A stretch of DNA of 64,000 bases from Subtercola frigoramans (GCF_016907385.1 NZ_JAFBBU010000001.1:1364001-1428000); one strand, 5' to 3'. Shown: positions 44,527 through 53,143, counted from the stretch's first letter. Numbers and translations: made by a program. The notes: generated by a model not told the origin, from the letters alone.

Positions 44527-46119
44527 ATGACCGCCTACCAGGACGACATCGAAGCGATCGAAGCGCTGAAGCAGGAAGCCGGCAGCAGCTGGGATGCCAT
44601 CAGCCCCGAGTCGGTCGCCCGCATGCGCTCACAGAACCGCTTCCGCACGGGCCTCCAGATCGCCCAGTACACCGCGGACATCATGCGCAAGGACATGGCG
44701 GAGTACGACGCTGATTCGTCTGTCTACACCCAGTCGCTCGGCGTCTGGCACGGCTTCATCGGCCAGCAGAAGCTCATCTCGATCAAGAAGCACCTCAAGA
44801 CCACCAACAAGCGTTACCTCTACCTGTCGGGCTGGATGGTTGCTGCGCTGCGTTCGGAATTCGGGCCTCTCCCTGACCAGTCCATGCATGAGAAGACGGC
44901 CGTCCCGGCGCTCATCGAGGAGCTCTACACGTTCCTTCGCCAGGCCGACGCCCGTGAGCTCGACCTGCTTTTCACGAGACTGGATGCCGCCCGCGCCGCG
45001 GGCGACGAGACCTCGAGCGAGCTCATCCAGGCGCAGATCGACAACTACGAGACCCACGTCGTGCCGATCATCGCCGACATCGACGCTGGCTTCGGTAACC
45101 CGGAGGCCACGTACCTGCTGGCCAAGAAGATGATCGAGGCAGGCGCCTGCGCCCTCCAGATAGAGAACCAGGTCTCCGACGAGAAGCAGTGTGGTCACCA
45201 GGACGGCAAGGTCACGGTTCCCCACGAGGACTTCATCGCCAAGATCAACGCGGTGCGTTACGCGTTCCTCGAACTCGGCATCGACAACGGCGTGATCGTC
45301 TCGCGCACCGACTCGCTCGGCGCCGGCCTCACGCAGAAGCTCGCTGTGAGCCGCACGCCCGGCGACCTCGGCGACCAGTACAATTCGTTCCTCGACGTTG
45401 AGGAGATCCCCGAGGCGGGGCTCAGCGATGGCGACGTCGTCATCAAGCGTGACGGCAAGCTCGTGCGCCCGAAACGACTGCCCAGCAACCTCTTCCAGTT
45501 CAGAGAGGGAACCGGTGAGGAGCGTTGCGTGCTCGACAGCATCACCTCGCTGCAGAACGGTGCCGACCTGCTGTGGATCGAGACGGAGAAGCCGCACATC
45601 GCTCAGATCGCCGGAATGATGAACGAGGTTCGCAAGGTCATCCCGAACGCCAAGCTGGTCTACAACAACAGCCCGTCTTTCAACTGGACCACCAGCTTCC
45701 GCCAGCAGGCCTATGACGCCTTCGTCGAAGAGGGCAAAGACGTCTCGGCGTACGACCGCAGCAAGCTCATGGGCGTCGAGTACGACGACACCGAACTGGC
45801 GCTGGTTGCCGATGAGAGCATCCGCACCTTCCAGCGCGACAGCTCGGCACAGGCCGGTATCTTCCACCACCTGATCACGCTGCCCACGTACCACACGGCT
45901 GCGCTGTCGACGGATGACCTGGCCAAGGGCTACTTCGCCGACCAGGGCATGCTCGCCTACGTCAAGGGCGTGCAGCGCCGCGAGATCCGTGAGGGAATCG
46001 CCACAGTGAAGCACCAGAACATGGCCGGATCCGACATCGGTGACAACCACAAGGAGTACTTCGCCGGCGATTCGGCCCTCAAGGCCGGCGGCGAGAACAA
46101 CACGATGAACCAGTTCTAG
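44527..46119 (+). CDS. aceA: Isocitrate lyase
   Basis: A 530-residue enzyme cleaving isocitrate to glyoxylate and succinate, first step of the glyoxylate shunt for growth on acetate or fatty acids. The active-site Cys lies in SDEKQCGHQDGKVTVPHEDF, the long-isoform version of the KKCGH motif as in Pseudomonas AceA. VPIIADIDAGFGNPEATYLL and VSRTDSLGAGLTQKL supply metal and substrate residues. The length fits the 530-residue subclass rather than the 430-residue E. coli form. GAAGGACGAAAC precedes the ATG. No malate synthase gene is in the window. Confidence 0.95.
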   Translation: MTAYQDDIEAIEALKQEAGSSWDAISPESVARMRSQNRFRTGLQIAQYTADIMRKDMAEYDADSSVYTQSLGVWHGFIGQQKLISIKKHLKTTNKRYLYLSGWMVAALRSEFGPLPDQSMHEKTAVPALIEELYTFLRQADARELDLLFTRLDAARAAGDETSSELIQAQIDNYETHVVPIIADIDAGFGNPEATYLLAKKMIEAGACALQIENQVSDEKQCGHQDGKVTVPHEDFIAKINAVRYAFLELGIDNGVIVSRTDSLGAGLTQKLAVSRTPGDLGDQYNSFLDVEEIPEAGLSDGDVVIKRDGKLVRPKRLPSNLFQFREGTGEERCVLDSITSLQNGADLLWIETEKPHIAQIAGMMNEVRKVIPNAKLVYNNSPSFNWTTSFRQQAYDAFVEEGKDVSAYDRSKLMGVEYDDTELALVADESIRTFQRDSSAQAGIFHHLITLPTYHTAALSTDDLAKGYFADQGMLAYVKGVQRREIREGIATVKHQNMAGSDIGDNHKEYFAGDSALKAGGENNTMNQF

Positions 46120-46138
46120 GGCTCGTTCTTCCGCACCA

Positions 46139-46173
46139 AACGATGCCGGTCTCCGAGGGAGGCCGGCATCGTT
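46139..46173 (+). terminator. Terminator after aceA
   Basis: AACGATGCCGG pairs perfectly with CCGGCATCGTT (11 bp) around a GGAG/CTCC-containing loop, 20 nt past the aceA stop. Confidence 0.75.
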
Positions 46174-46338
46174 GCGTCTTCGCCGCGATCGCGCGCAGCC
46201 CTTTCCGGACTCAGGTACGTGCGCTCACTCGATATTCGAGGGAATCACGAAATCGCACCCGTGGCAGAGTCGAGTTTCACTGAGGGACCCAGTGCGGCAG
46301 GGTAGTCTCAAGCGTTCTGCTTTACGAAAGGATGATCA

Positions 46339-46800
46339 ATGACGACTCTGCCCACTGCCTCTGCTCTTCGCCGCGTCGGAGGTCTTGCCCTCGTTGCGGG
46401 TTCGGTGTTCGTTTCCGTCGGCGCGAGTGCCTGGCTCACCGTCTCCAAGCAGCTCAGCGATGAGAAGATCACGGTTCCCGGCAACGCACCCAGGTTCAAG
46501 GGCAAACCGGTGAAGGGCCCGGCAACCGCCTACGTCGAGGCGCTCGTCATCAAGAGCAACGCCGAGCGTGGTGCAGGCGGGCGCACTTTCGCCGACATCA
46601 GTGAGGCCTTGCGGGGCGTCGAGGCCGGCAGTGCCGAGGAGACCGAGCTGCGCAAACAGAGTTCGTCGCTGTCGACGGGGGCAGCACTTCGTACATCGCT
46701 GATGACTTCGGTGCTCGCCTTCGGCGTGAGCGCCTTTGCCGTCGGTCTCGGTGCGTTCTTTCTCATCGTGGGTTCGCAGCTGGGTCGAGTCCGCCGGTAA
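46339..46800 (+). CDS. Actinobacterial membrane protein (often misnamed LigA)
   Basis: A 153-residue protein with two transmembrane helices (about residues 13-34 and 118-145). The exposed loop has the conserved patch DEKITVPGNAPRFKGKPVKG then PATAYVEALVIKSNA. I associate this pattern with a widespread actinobacterial family that databases sometimes label 'aromatic ring-opening dioxygenase LigA', a name the sequence does not support since no dioxygenase motif exists. AAAGGA is upstream of the ATG. The function is unknown. Confidence 0.75.
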   Translation: MTTLPTASALRRVGGLALVAGSVFVSVGASAWLTVSKQLSDEKITVPGNAPRFKGKPVKGPATAYVEALVIKSNAERGAGGRTFADISEALRGVEAGSAEETELRKQSSSLSTGAALRTSLMTSVLAFGVSAFAVGLGAFFLIVGSQLGRVRR

Positions 46801-46940
46801 CGTGGCTTGACCCTCGCTCTGGCTGACCAGGCATCTCTGGCTCAGCGAGCATCTGTGGCTCAGCGGAGCAGCTTTGGAGAAGCGACGGTGGTCGCGATCG
46901 CGCTACCGTGGGGTGCCAGCGTTGCACACCAGGAGGAACC

Positions 46941-47405
46941 ATGCCGTACGTCGTCGATTTCCAGAATGTCTCAACCGTCGGGCTGGAGACGTCTCCGTTC
47001 GCCGACACCCTTGCGGGCCTGCGCGCTAACGAGGCACGGTACTTCAAGAACAAGTACGACCACGTGTTCGAGGTCACCTCGGTTGATGACGATCCTGCGA
47101 CGCTCGAGTGGGTGACGGGCATCCTGAACGACGAGCGTGACATCGTCATCGGTTCTCGCCCACTCGAGGTGACTTCCTTCGAAGTGGAGGGCATTCGCAT
47201 GGCGTACGTCTTCTACGAATCCGGCTTGTCGATAAACGTGATGTACAGCGTCGAAGACGGGGGCAAGCGAGCGGTCGGCTTCAAGCTCTCCGACGGCATG
47301 GAGATCCCTGAAGAGCTGGAATCGCGGTTCAAGTTCGCCCGCCAGAAGTCGAAATTAGCGGGAACGATTCGCGGCTCGTACTTCGTGATCAAGGGCGAGC
47401 ACTGA
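46941..47405 (+). CDS. Hypothetical protein (beta-rich, soluble)
   Basis: A 154-residue protein with a perfect AGGAGG 5 nt before ATG. It opens MPYVVDFQNVSTVGLETSPF and continues ANEARYFKNKYDHVFEVTSV, ERDIVIGSRPLEVTSFEV and IRMAYVFYESGLSINVMYSV. There are no transmembrane or catalytic motifs. The C-terminal part is Lys/Arg-rich. I do not recognise the family. The strong ribosome binding site suggests high expression. Confidence 0.7.
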   Translation: MPYVVDFQNVSTVGLETSPFADTLAGLRANEARYFKNKYDHVFEVTSVDDDPATLEWVTGILNDERDIVIGSRPLEVTSFEVEGIRMAYVFYESGLSINVMYSVEDGGKRAVGFKLSDGMEIPEELESRFKFARQKSKLAGTIRGSYFVIKGEH

Positions 47406-47438
47406 GACGTCTGTCTGCCGGGGGTCACGCCTCTGACC

Positions 47439-47548
47439 CAGCGAACCTGCGAGTTTGAATCAGCGAATCAACGAGTTGGGGTCAGCGAATCTGCGAGTTA
47501 GTGGCAGCGAACCTGCGAGTTAGAGGCAGCGAAACTGCGGGATAAGCT
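47439..47548. repeat. Five tandem 22-bp repeats
   Basis: Units start at 47439, 47461, 47483, 47505 and 47527, consensus CAGCGAACCTGCGAGTT plus 5 variable bases, diverging toward the last copy. They end 45 bp before the truncated DUF4143 gene. Confidence 0.8.
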
Positions 47549-47593
47549 GCAGAAATTCGACGGAACACACAACCGGAGCGGCTTCGTTCAGTC

Positions 47594-48184
47594 TTGCGGC
47601 TCATAGCGGCAAACCAGGCGGGCGAACTCGTGAAGGCGCGCATTGCGACGCAGGCTAACATCCCACCTTCGACGATCAGCGGGTACTTCGATCTCGTCGA
47701 AGCCCTGTTTCTGGTGGAGACTCTGCCGCCCTGGACCCCGAACCTCACAAAGCGAGAAGTCGGCCGTGCGAAGGCGTTCATCTCCGATTCGGCCTTGGCG
47801 CTCCGGCTCGGACGGCTATCGGAGTCCCAGCTGTCATCAGTGGTTGGTGGGGATCAGCTTGGTGGTCTGATCGAAGCGTTCGCGGTTAGCGAACTCATCA
47901 AGCAGTCCGGGTGGAGCGATGAGGAGTTCGAACTCTTTCACTATCGAGACCGAAATGGTTTGGAGGTTGACGCCATCATCGAATTCGCCCATGGCACGAT
48001 TTTTGGCATTGAGGTCAAGGCGTCGAAGACGTTCAAATCTGATCACTTCGCAGGGCTTCAGGCCCTTGCCGCCAAAGCAGGCTCCAGATTCATCGGGGGT
48101 GTCGTTCTCAACACGGCAGACCAGGGGTGTCAGTACGCCCCGGGCCTCTACGGCCTCCCGATATCTGCCCTCTGGGAGCTCTAG
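47594..48184 (+). pseudogene. DUF4143 ATP-binding protein, C-terminal part only
   Basis: 196 residues match the C-terminal half of AAA-14/DUF4143 proteins. A winged-helix segment (ANIPPSTISGYFDLVEALFL then VETLPPW) is followed by a nuclease-like fold with HYRDRNGLEVDAIIE and IFGIEVKASKTFKSDHFAGL. Full proteins are about 400 residues with an N-terminal Walker ATPase that is absent here. Upstream lies the tandem repeat array, so the 5' half has been lost. The TTG at 47594 is only the first available start codon. Confidence 0.7.
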
Positions 48185-48540
48185 CTGGCCTTTTCGGCGA
48201 CCGCGCTGTTGATGGATTCGGCGAGCCGCGCGCGCTCCTTGCGGATCCAGCTGCCCCCGGCATAGTTCTCGAGGAAGGTCTCCGCGAATTCGGCGGGGTC
48301 GTCCCCGACGAGCGTGCGAATGGGCGTTCCGTCGGCAACGGCCTGCTCGAAGAGTTCGGCCAGATCATCGAGCATCGCGATGAGCGCCTTGCCGTCATCG
48401 CTCGGACCCATGTACATCAGGTATCGCTCGAGCGCCTTGGCAGCTTCGCGATACCCGGCAGGAAGCCGCTTCACGCGTGCCTTGTATTCCAGATAGCTCT
48501 TCTTGTCGCCGAGGTCGCCGATGAGTTTGTCGATCCACAT
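48181..48540 (-). CDS. DUF1048 domain-containing protein
   Basis: A 119-residue helical protein (WIDKLIGDLGDKKSYLEYKA, then YREAAKALERYLMYMG and LIAMLDDLAELFEQAV). DUF1048 genes usually sit beside a PadR regulator and a daunorubicin-type ABC exporter. Here the exporter genes are wrecked just upstream (48543-48872), leaving this gene intact as the last member. It ends 4 nt inside the DUF4143 remnant on the other strand. Confidence 0.85.
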   Translation of the reverse strand: MWIDKLIGDLGDKKSYLEYKARVKRLPAGYREAAKALERYLMYMGPSDDGKALIAMLDDLAELFEQAVADGTPIRTLVGDDPAEFAETFLENYAGGSWIRKERARLAESINSAVAEKAS

Positions 48541-48542
48541 GG

Positions 48543-48587
48543 TCAGTTGCCTAGGGCACCGGTGTCGCCGAGAATGTGTGTGGTCAT
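48543..48587 (-). pseudogene. ABC-2 permease, first 14 codons only
   Basis: MTTHILGDTGALGN then TGA. The Met-Thr-Thr-His start and its place between an ATPase remnant and DUF1048 fit the N-terminus of a Drr-type permease, with everything else deleted. The evidence is positional. Confidence 0.35.
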
Positions 48588-48592
48588 CGGGT

Positions 48593-48872
48593 TTACCTTC
48601 CTTCGGGGGCGTGTGAACCGTCTGCGTGCTGGTCGTTCTGTGCGCCCCCGGCCTCGGCCGTCTCCCCGACGAGTGCGAGAAACACCTCTTCGAGGGACGG
48701 CTGCTTCTCGACGTATTCGACTGTCGAGGCGGGCAGCAGCGCCCTGAGTTCGGCGAGAGTGCAGCGCGAAGATGCTCCCGGAGGCCACGTCGAAGTCGAC
48801 GCCGCGCAGAACCTGCAGGTCCCCGAAGGATTTCTCGATGCCCTTCACGCTGATGGCCGGTGCTGTTGGCAT
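48593..48872 (-). pseudogene. Daunorubicin-type ABC ATPase with large internal deletion
   Basis: The N-terminus is clear (AISVKGIEKSFGDLQVLRGV, then DFDVASGSIFAL), ending just before where Walker A should be. The sequence then jumps, out of frame, to a typical C-terminus (LAELRALLPASTVEYVEKQP, SLEEVFLALVGET) that ends at TAA 48593. About 200 codons with Walker A, signature and Walker B are missing, so the gene cannot work. Confidence 0.8.
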
Positions 48873-48944
48873 GTGTCTTCCTCTCGTTCTGCTCTTGATT
48901 TCTGACGATGCTGGTGCACCACCGTCTCCTACTCAGCGATGCTG

Positions 48945-48985
48945 ACTACCAGTAAAAAGTATCACTAGGTACCGGTAGTTGGCAA
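48945..48985 (-). promoter_or_regulatory. Promoter/operator of the decayed ABC-DUF1048 operon
   Basis: On the minus strand, TTGCCA (48985-48980) and GATACT (48963-48958) are 16 nt apart. Inverted arms ACTACCAGTA (48945-48954) and TACCGGTAGT (48970-48979) bracket the -10. The layout suits a PadR-like or other dimeric repressor, but no regulator gene is adjacent. Confidence 0.5.
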
Positions 48986-49085
48986 TACTAGGTAGCAGAA
49001 ATTCCGCACCGATCATCCCGGAGCCTCGGGAGTGTCGGCACAAAAGGGGACTGCGCCGAAGCGGGCGCCGGGGCACGATGGACGG

Positions 49086-49607
49086 ATGCCGATCATCCTG
49101 AGCAGAGCGCACCTCGCCCGGAGTGCGCGTGCATCGCTGCTGGCCGTACTCGTACTGGCCTCGGCTGCCGGATGCTCGGCGAGCCTTGATCTCTCACCCC
49201 CCGATGCCACGCTCCCCACCCGCGTGCCCGTCACCGTCTATACGCCGCCGTGGACTCCCACCCCCACCCCCACACCGCCGCCACCGCCCCCGCCGCCGCC
49301 CCTGACTGCGCCGAATGCGATGGGCGGCCAGACAGACGGCGGCAACACCGCCTACACGCCGGTGGTCGACGACACAGGCCCACAGGAGTTCGCCAAGGGC
49401 CGGGCGACGAAGGTGAATGACTACGAGTATCGCTACGTCGTCGCTACCTACGACCAGGTGCTGGCGATCGCGTCGCGGTTCTACCTGCAGACCAATGACG
49501 TGGTCAGAGTGAACTTCCCGTGCTCAGACCCGCTGAACGTGCAGCCGGGCGATGTGCTCGACATCCGTTGGCCGGTCGATTCCGAGCAGGTCGGCACAGG
49601 CTGCTGA
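49086..49607 (+). CDS. Secreted lipoprotein with proline-rich linker and LysM-like C-terminus
   Basis: A 173-residue protein. A signal peptide with lipobox LASAAGC (Cys about residue 35) is followed by a Thr/Pro linker with a nine-proline run (about residues 60-75). The C-terminal domain YVVATYDQVLAIASRFYLQ, NDVVRVN and LNVQPGDVLDIRWP resembles LysM but is poorly conserved. A weak CACGAT hexamer lies 6 nt upstream of the ATG. Cell-wall attachment is the likely role. Confidence 0.7.
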   Translation: MPIILSRAHLARSARASLLAVLVLASAAGCSASLDLSPPDATLPTRVPVTVYTPPWTPTPTPTPPPPPPPPPLTAPNAMGGQTDGGNTAYTPVVDDTGPQEFAKGRATKVNDYEYRYVVATYDQVLAIASRFYLQTNDVVRVNFPCSDPLNVQPGDVLDIRWPVDSEQVGTGC

Positions 49608-49724
49608 ACTGCGAAGCGACGCACGATGGTGTGAGCGCGGCGGCGTGGGCACGCGAACCAGAGCGCATCCGCGTATCCTGACGGAGGCCGTTTTCGCGCC
49701 GCACACCCCACAGATCGGCGGCCC

Positions 49725-51320
49725 ATGAGTCTCGTACGGCTGAACGACGTCAGCGTGAGCTTCGAGCGCACACCCGTGCTCCGCGAGGCATTCTTCCGCC
49801 TCGAACCGCGCGACAGGGTCGGGATGATCGGGCGCAACGGTTCGGGTAAGTCGACGCTCCTCAAGCTCATCCTCGAGCAGGTGTCTCCTGACTCCGGTAC
49901 CGTCACGCTGGAACCGGGCCTGAGACTCGGTTACTTCTCCCAGTTCTCGGAACTCGATGGCGAGCAGTCGATCACGGAGGTTCTCGAGGGCCTCTTCACG
50001 GGCATCCATGACATCGAGGCGGAGCTTGCCGATATCGATGCCGCAGTCGCACTCGACTCGTCGGCGAGCCCGGCGCTCGACGCGCTCATCGAACGCCAGG
50101 CAGCGCTCTTCGAGGAGATGGAGCGACTGGATGGCTGGGACTACCAGCGACACATCGACACGGCTCTCTCGACGCTGGGTTTCGATGAGGCGCACCGAAG
50201 CTGCCCCATCGACGACCTCTCTGGCGGCTGGCGCAACCGGGCTGCGCTGGCGAAGATCGTGCTCGAGAAGCCCGACGTGCTGCTGCTCGACGAGCCCACG
50301 AACTTTCTCGACGTGGCCGGGGTTGAGTGGCTCGAAAGTTGGTTCCGCGACTTCCGCGGCGCGGCCATCGTCGTCTCGCACGATCGAACGTTCCTCGACT
50401 CGGTCGTCACCCGCATCATCGAGCTTGAGAACTTCCACCTGCACGAGTACCCGGGCAACTTCGACGAGTACGTCATCCAGAAGCAATTCAGGCTGAAGAC
50501 TCTCGAGCAGCAGTTCGTGCACGAGTCGGAACTGCTCGCATTCGAGTCAGAGGGTATCTCCGACCGGCGGGAGGCCGCGAAGAACGCCAGCCGCAGCCTC
50601 GGCAAGCAGCTCTCGACCATCAAGAAGGCCCGTACGCCCCGGCCCGTCGACCAGATTATCACCGAGATCTACGGCGGTCTGCACGTGAAAGACGTGCTGT
50701 GCCGGGTCGAGTCGCTCAACAAGTCCTACGGCGACAAGGTGCTCTTCGACGGCCTCACGCTCGAGATCCGCCGCGGCAACCGCATCGTCGTGCTGGGCTC
50801 CAACGGCAGCGGCAAGAGTACCCTGCTGCGCGTGCTCATCGGCGAAGAGCGTGCCGATGCGGGAACGGTCGACTGGCCCAAGGGCGTGGCCGTCGTCTCT
50901 TACAACCGGATGCTCGCCGAACTCGACGACACCGACACCGTCACCCATGCAGTCAATGCATTGCCCGACAGCCTCGCGCTCACCGCCACGCGAAAGTCGG
51001 TCGGCCGCTTCCTGTCGATGTTCCAGTTCTCGGAGGCCGACCTCAAGCAGCGCATCGGAAGCCTCTCCGGTGGCCAGCGCGCCCGAGTCGCCATGGCCCA
51101 GTGCCTTCTCTCGGGTGCATCAGTTCTGCTGCTCGACGAGCCGACGAACCACCTCGACCTCGCAAGCACCCAGGTGATGGAGCGCGCGATCCAGCACTTT
51201 CCGGGCGCCGTCGTCGTGGTCAGCCACGACCGGTTCTTCACCGAGAAGATCGCGAACCGCTACCTGGTGTTCGGGTCTGACGCGGCTGCTCCGGGCGAGA
51301 TCGACCTGCGCGTAGCGTGA
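49725..51320 (+). CDS. ABC-F family ATP-binding protein
   Basis: A 531-residue protein with two ABC domains and no membrane part. The first Walker A is IGRNGSGKSTLL with signature LSGGWRNR; the second is LGSNGSGKSTLL with LSGGQRARVAMAQ. Both Walker B motifs end LDEPTN. Between them lies a charged linker (EGISDRREAAKNASRSLGKQ) of the ABC-F type that reaches into the ribosome. Such proteins act on translation or give ribosome-targeting antibiotic resistance. The subfamily cannot be fixed by eye. Confidence 0.92.
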   Translation: MSLVRLNDVSVSFERTPVLREAFFRLEPRDRVGMIGRNGSGKSTLLKLILEQVSPDSGTVTLEPGLRLGYFSQFSELDGEQSITEVLEGLFTGIHDIEAELADIDAAVALDSSASPALDALIERQAALFEEMERLDGWDYQRHIDTALSTLGFDEAHRSCPIDDLSGGWRNRAALAKIVLEKPDVLLLDEPTNFLDVAGVEWLESWFRDFRGAAIVVSHDRTFLDSVVTRIIELENFHLHEYPGNFDEYVIQKQFRLKTLEQQFVHESELLAFESEGISDRREAAKNASRSLGKQLSTIKKARTPRPVDQIITEIYGGLHVKDVLCRVESLNKSYGDKVLFDGLTLEIRRGNRIVVLGSNGSGKSTLLRVLIGEERADAGTVDWPKGVAVVSYNRMLAELDDTDTVTHAVNALPDSLALTATRKSVGRFLSMFQFSEADLKQRIGSLSGGQRARVAMAQCLLSGASVLLLDEPTNHLDLASTQVMERAIQHFPGAVVVVSHDRFFTEKIANRYLVFGSDAAAPGEIDLRVA

Positions 51321-51372
51321 CCATCGACGACACGGCCGAGTCGAGCGCGTGACTGTTGTCGGGGGTCTGGCG

Positions 51373-51378
51373 TAGCGT
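51373..51378 (+). promoter_or_regulatory. -10 element (TAGCGT) of leaderless VOC gene
   Basis: TAGCGT is followed by 6 nt and then ATG 51385. Confidence 0.5.
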
Positions 51379-51384
51379 TTTCCC

Positions 51385-51747
51385 ATGACACTTTCATGGG
51401 AAGAACTGATCGTCGACTGCCGAGACTTTTCGTCGCTGTCGAAGTGGTGGGCTGAAGCGCTGGGCTGGGAGGTCGTCGATGAAGACGAAGACGGGGTCGA
51501 GCTGCAGAACCCCGACGGTTCGAAGCCGACGCTGCTGTTCCTGAACGTTCCCGAGCAGAAGTCGGTCAAGAACCGCCTGCACCTCGACTTCGTGCCCGAC
51601 GACCAGGCTGCAGAGGTCGGGCGTCTCGTCGGGCTGGGCGCAACCCGGCTCGACATCGGCCAGGGTGAGCAAAGCTGGGTCGTTCTCGCCGACCCGGAGG
51701 GCAACGAATTCTGCGTCCTCTCCGCCCGTCTAACGACCGCTCGTTAG
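51385..51747 (+). CDS. VOC family (glyoxalase-like) protein
   Basis: A 120-residue single-domain protein with the beta-alpha-beta-beta-beta VOC fold: ELIVDCRDFSSLSKWWAEAL, KNRLHLDFVPDD (metal-site His) and WVVLADPEGNEFCVL (terminal Glu). Members bind or modify small molecules, and the substrate is unknown. Its last five codons and stop lie inside the first unit of the 15-bp tandem repeat, so repeat expansion has not changed the protein length. The start is leaderless. Confidence 0.85.
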   Translation: MTLSWEELIVDCRDFSSLSKWWAEALGWEVVDEDEDGVELQNPDGSKPTLLFLNVPEQKSVKNRLHLDFVPDDQAAEVGRLVGLGATRLDIGQGEQSWVVLADPEGNEFCVLSARLTTAR

Positions 51748-51846
51748 ACGACCGCTCGTTAGACGACCGCTCGTTAGACGACCGCCAGTGAGACGACCGC
51801 CCGTTAGATGACCGCCCGTTAGATGACCGCGCGTTAGAAGACCGCG
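51733..51846. repeat. Seven and a half tandem 15-bp repeats
   Basis: Consensus ACGACCGCTCGTTAG at 51733, 51748, 51763, 51778, 51793, 51808 and 51823, with a partial eighth unit. The first three are identical and later ones vary by 1-4 bases. Each unit has an in-frame TAG relative to the VOC gene. Confidence 0.85.
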
Positions 51847-51900
51847 TACGCATAGAATTCGGCATCATTTGGTTGCATAATTGATGCAGGAGGCCGACTC

Positions 51901-52095
51901 ATGAGAACGACAATCACGCTCGACGATGATCTGCTAGACAGGGCCAGACGATTGACCGGTACGACGGAGAAGTCCCTGCTCGTGCGGGAGGGGCTTGAAG
52001 CGCTCATCGAGCGCGAGAGTGCGCGCAGGCTGGCGCTTCTCGGGGGCAGCGACCCCGAGGCGACTCCGGGACGGCGTGACCGGTCCGCTCCCTGA
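51901..52095 (+). CDS. vapB: VapB-type ribbon-helix-helix antitoxin
   Basis: A 64-residue protein that starts MRTTITLDDDLLDRARRLTG, the beta strand and first helix of a ribbon-helix-helix domain. EKSLLVREGLEALIERES follows as the second helix, with a short tail that would bind the toxin. CAGGAGGCC is upstream. It is 12 nt from the PIN gene, and the pair is a typical VapBC module. It is of a different antitoxin class from the AbrB type at 43336. Confidence 0.88.
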   Translation: MRTTITLDDDLLDRARRLTGTTEKSLLVREGLEALIERESARRLALLGGSDPEATPGRRDRSAP

Positions 52096-52107
52096 AGTCG
52101 TCTCGTC

Positions 52108-52473
52108 GTGATTCTCGTAGACACCTCCATCTGGATCGACCATCTGCATCGCCCGCAGGAACAGCTTCTGCATCTGTTGCGTCGCACTGCCGTTGTGCAG
52201 CACCCAATGATTGTCGGTGAGCTTGCTCTGGGTACGATTCGCAATCGAGATACCTTCCTGGGCTTGCTCCGGAATCTTCCGCTGAGTGCGTGCGCTGAGC
52301 ACGATGAGGTCCTTGACTTTGTGGAGAGATTCTCCCTGCACGGCAAGGGGTTGAGTCTGGTCGACGTGCATCTGCTTGCCTCTGTCGCCCTGACTCCGGG
52401 AGCCTCGCTGTGGACGCGGGACAAGCGTCTGAACCGGGCCGCAGAGGAGCTCCGGGTCGATTTCAGGGAGTGA
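52108..52473 (+). CDS. vapC: PIN-domain toxin VapC
   Basis: A 121-residue PIN RNase. Acidic residues are visible in ILVDTSIWIDHL (first Asp), PMIVGELALGTI (Glu), LSLVDVHLLASV (Asp) and LWTRDKRL (Asp). The size and order are those of classic VapC. The GTG start follows the antitoxin by 12 nt. It probably cleaves tRNA when the antitoxin is degraded. Confidence 0.9.
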   Translation: MILVDTSIWIDHLHRPQEQLLHLLRRTAVVQHPMIVGELALGTIRNRDTFLGLLRNLPLSACAEHDEVLDFVERFSLHGKGLSLVDVHLLASVALTPGASLWTRDKRLNRAAEELRVDFRE

Positions 52474-52503
52474 TTCCAGCACCATCAGCGGCCAGCAGTA
52501 CCG

Positions 52504-53100
52504 CTAGCGGGGCCGCACCAGCTGCGCGGCGGCGCGTTCGACGTCGGCGCGGCGTGCCGCGGGGTCGTCGCCTCCGTCTGTGATGGCGTGGATCTCGGCC
52601 GGGGCCATCAGCCACGAGGTGGCGGTGCTCAGCAGCAGCCCGAGCAGGATGGCCGGGTTCCAGTCGGGGTCGGCGAGCCCCAGCGCCTGTGCTTGACGGA
52701 TCACGTCGAGCTTGTGCTGGTAGGTCTCCGTGCGACGGGCCGAGACGTCGTCAGGGTGCCCGGAGTCGTGGATCCACGCCCACACGGCGACGCGCTGCGA
52801 ACGCGGATGCTCGGCGAAATAGTCGTGCAAACGAACGGTGTAGCCCACGAGGTCGGTGTCGATCGGAACGACGGTCGACAGGTCATCCAGAGCCTGCTGC
52901 ATGACCTGGTCGAACAGCTGGTCCTTGTCGCCGAACCAGGCGTAGATGCGTTCCTTGCTGGCGCGCGCGAGCTCGGCGATCCGGTTGATTCGGGCGCCGG
53001 CGACGCCGTACTCCGTGAACTCCGCAGCAGCGGCGAGAAGAACACGCTCTCGGGTGTCGCGACCACGAAGCTGTTCACGGCGTGTTGAGAGTTCGCTCAT
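52504..53100 (-). CDS. TetR/AcrR family transcriptional regulator
   Basis: A 198-residue protein with the N-terminal helix-turn-helix TRERVLLAAAAEFTEYGVAG then ARINRIAELARASKERIYAW. The ligand-binding half has RLHDYFAEHPRSQRVAVWAW, common in regulators of reductase operons. It is divergent from the DJ-1/oxidoreductase operon. A palindrome (53144-53185) that covers the operon promoter is the likely operator, so it should repress those genes and itself until an electrophile or quinone binds. Confidence 0.9.
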   Translation of the reverse strand: MSELSTRREQLRGRDTRERVLLAAAAEFTEYGVAGARINRIAELARASKERIYAWFGDKDQLFDQVMQQALDDLSTVVPIDTDLVGYTVRLHDYFAEHPRSQRVAVWAWIHDSGHPDDVSARRTETYQHKLDVIRQAQALGLADPDWNPAILLGLLLSTATSWLMAPAEIHAITDGGDDPAARRADVERAAAQLVRPR

Positions 53101-53143
53101 CGGGGTGCCCGCGCCTCCGTGTAATCGGTGTGAATCGAACTAT

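Noticed and set aside
47439..47548. CRISPR array
   Set aside because: The 22-bp units are contiguous without spacers and no cas genes are near; it is a simple tandem repeat.
51733..51846. CRISPR array or minus-strand repetitive peptide (RSSNERSS)
   Set aside because: 15-bp units without spacers; the minus-strand frame has no ribosome binding site and is a by-product of the repeat.
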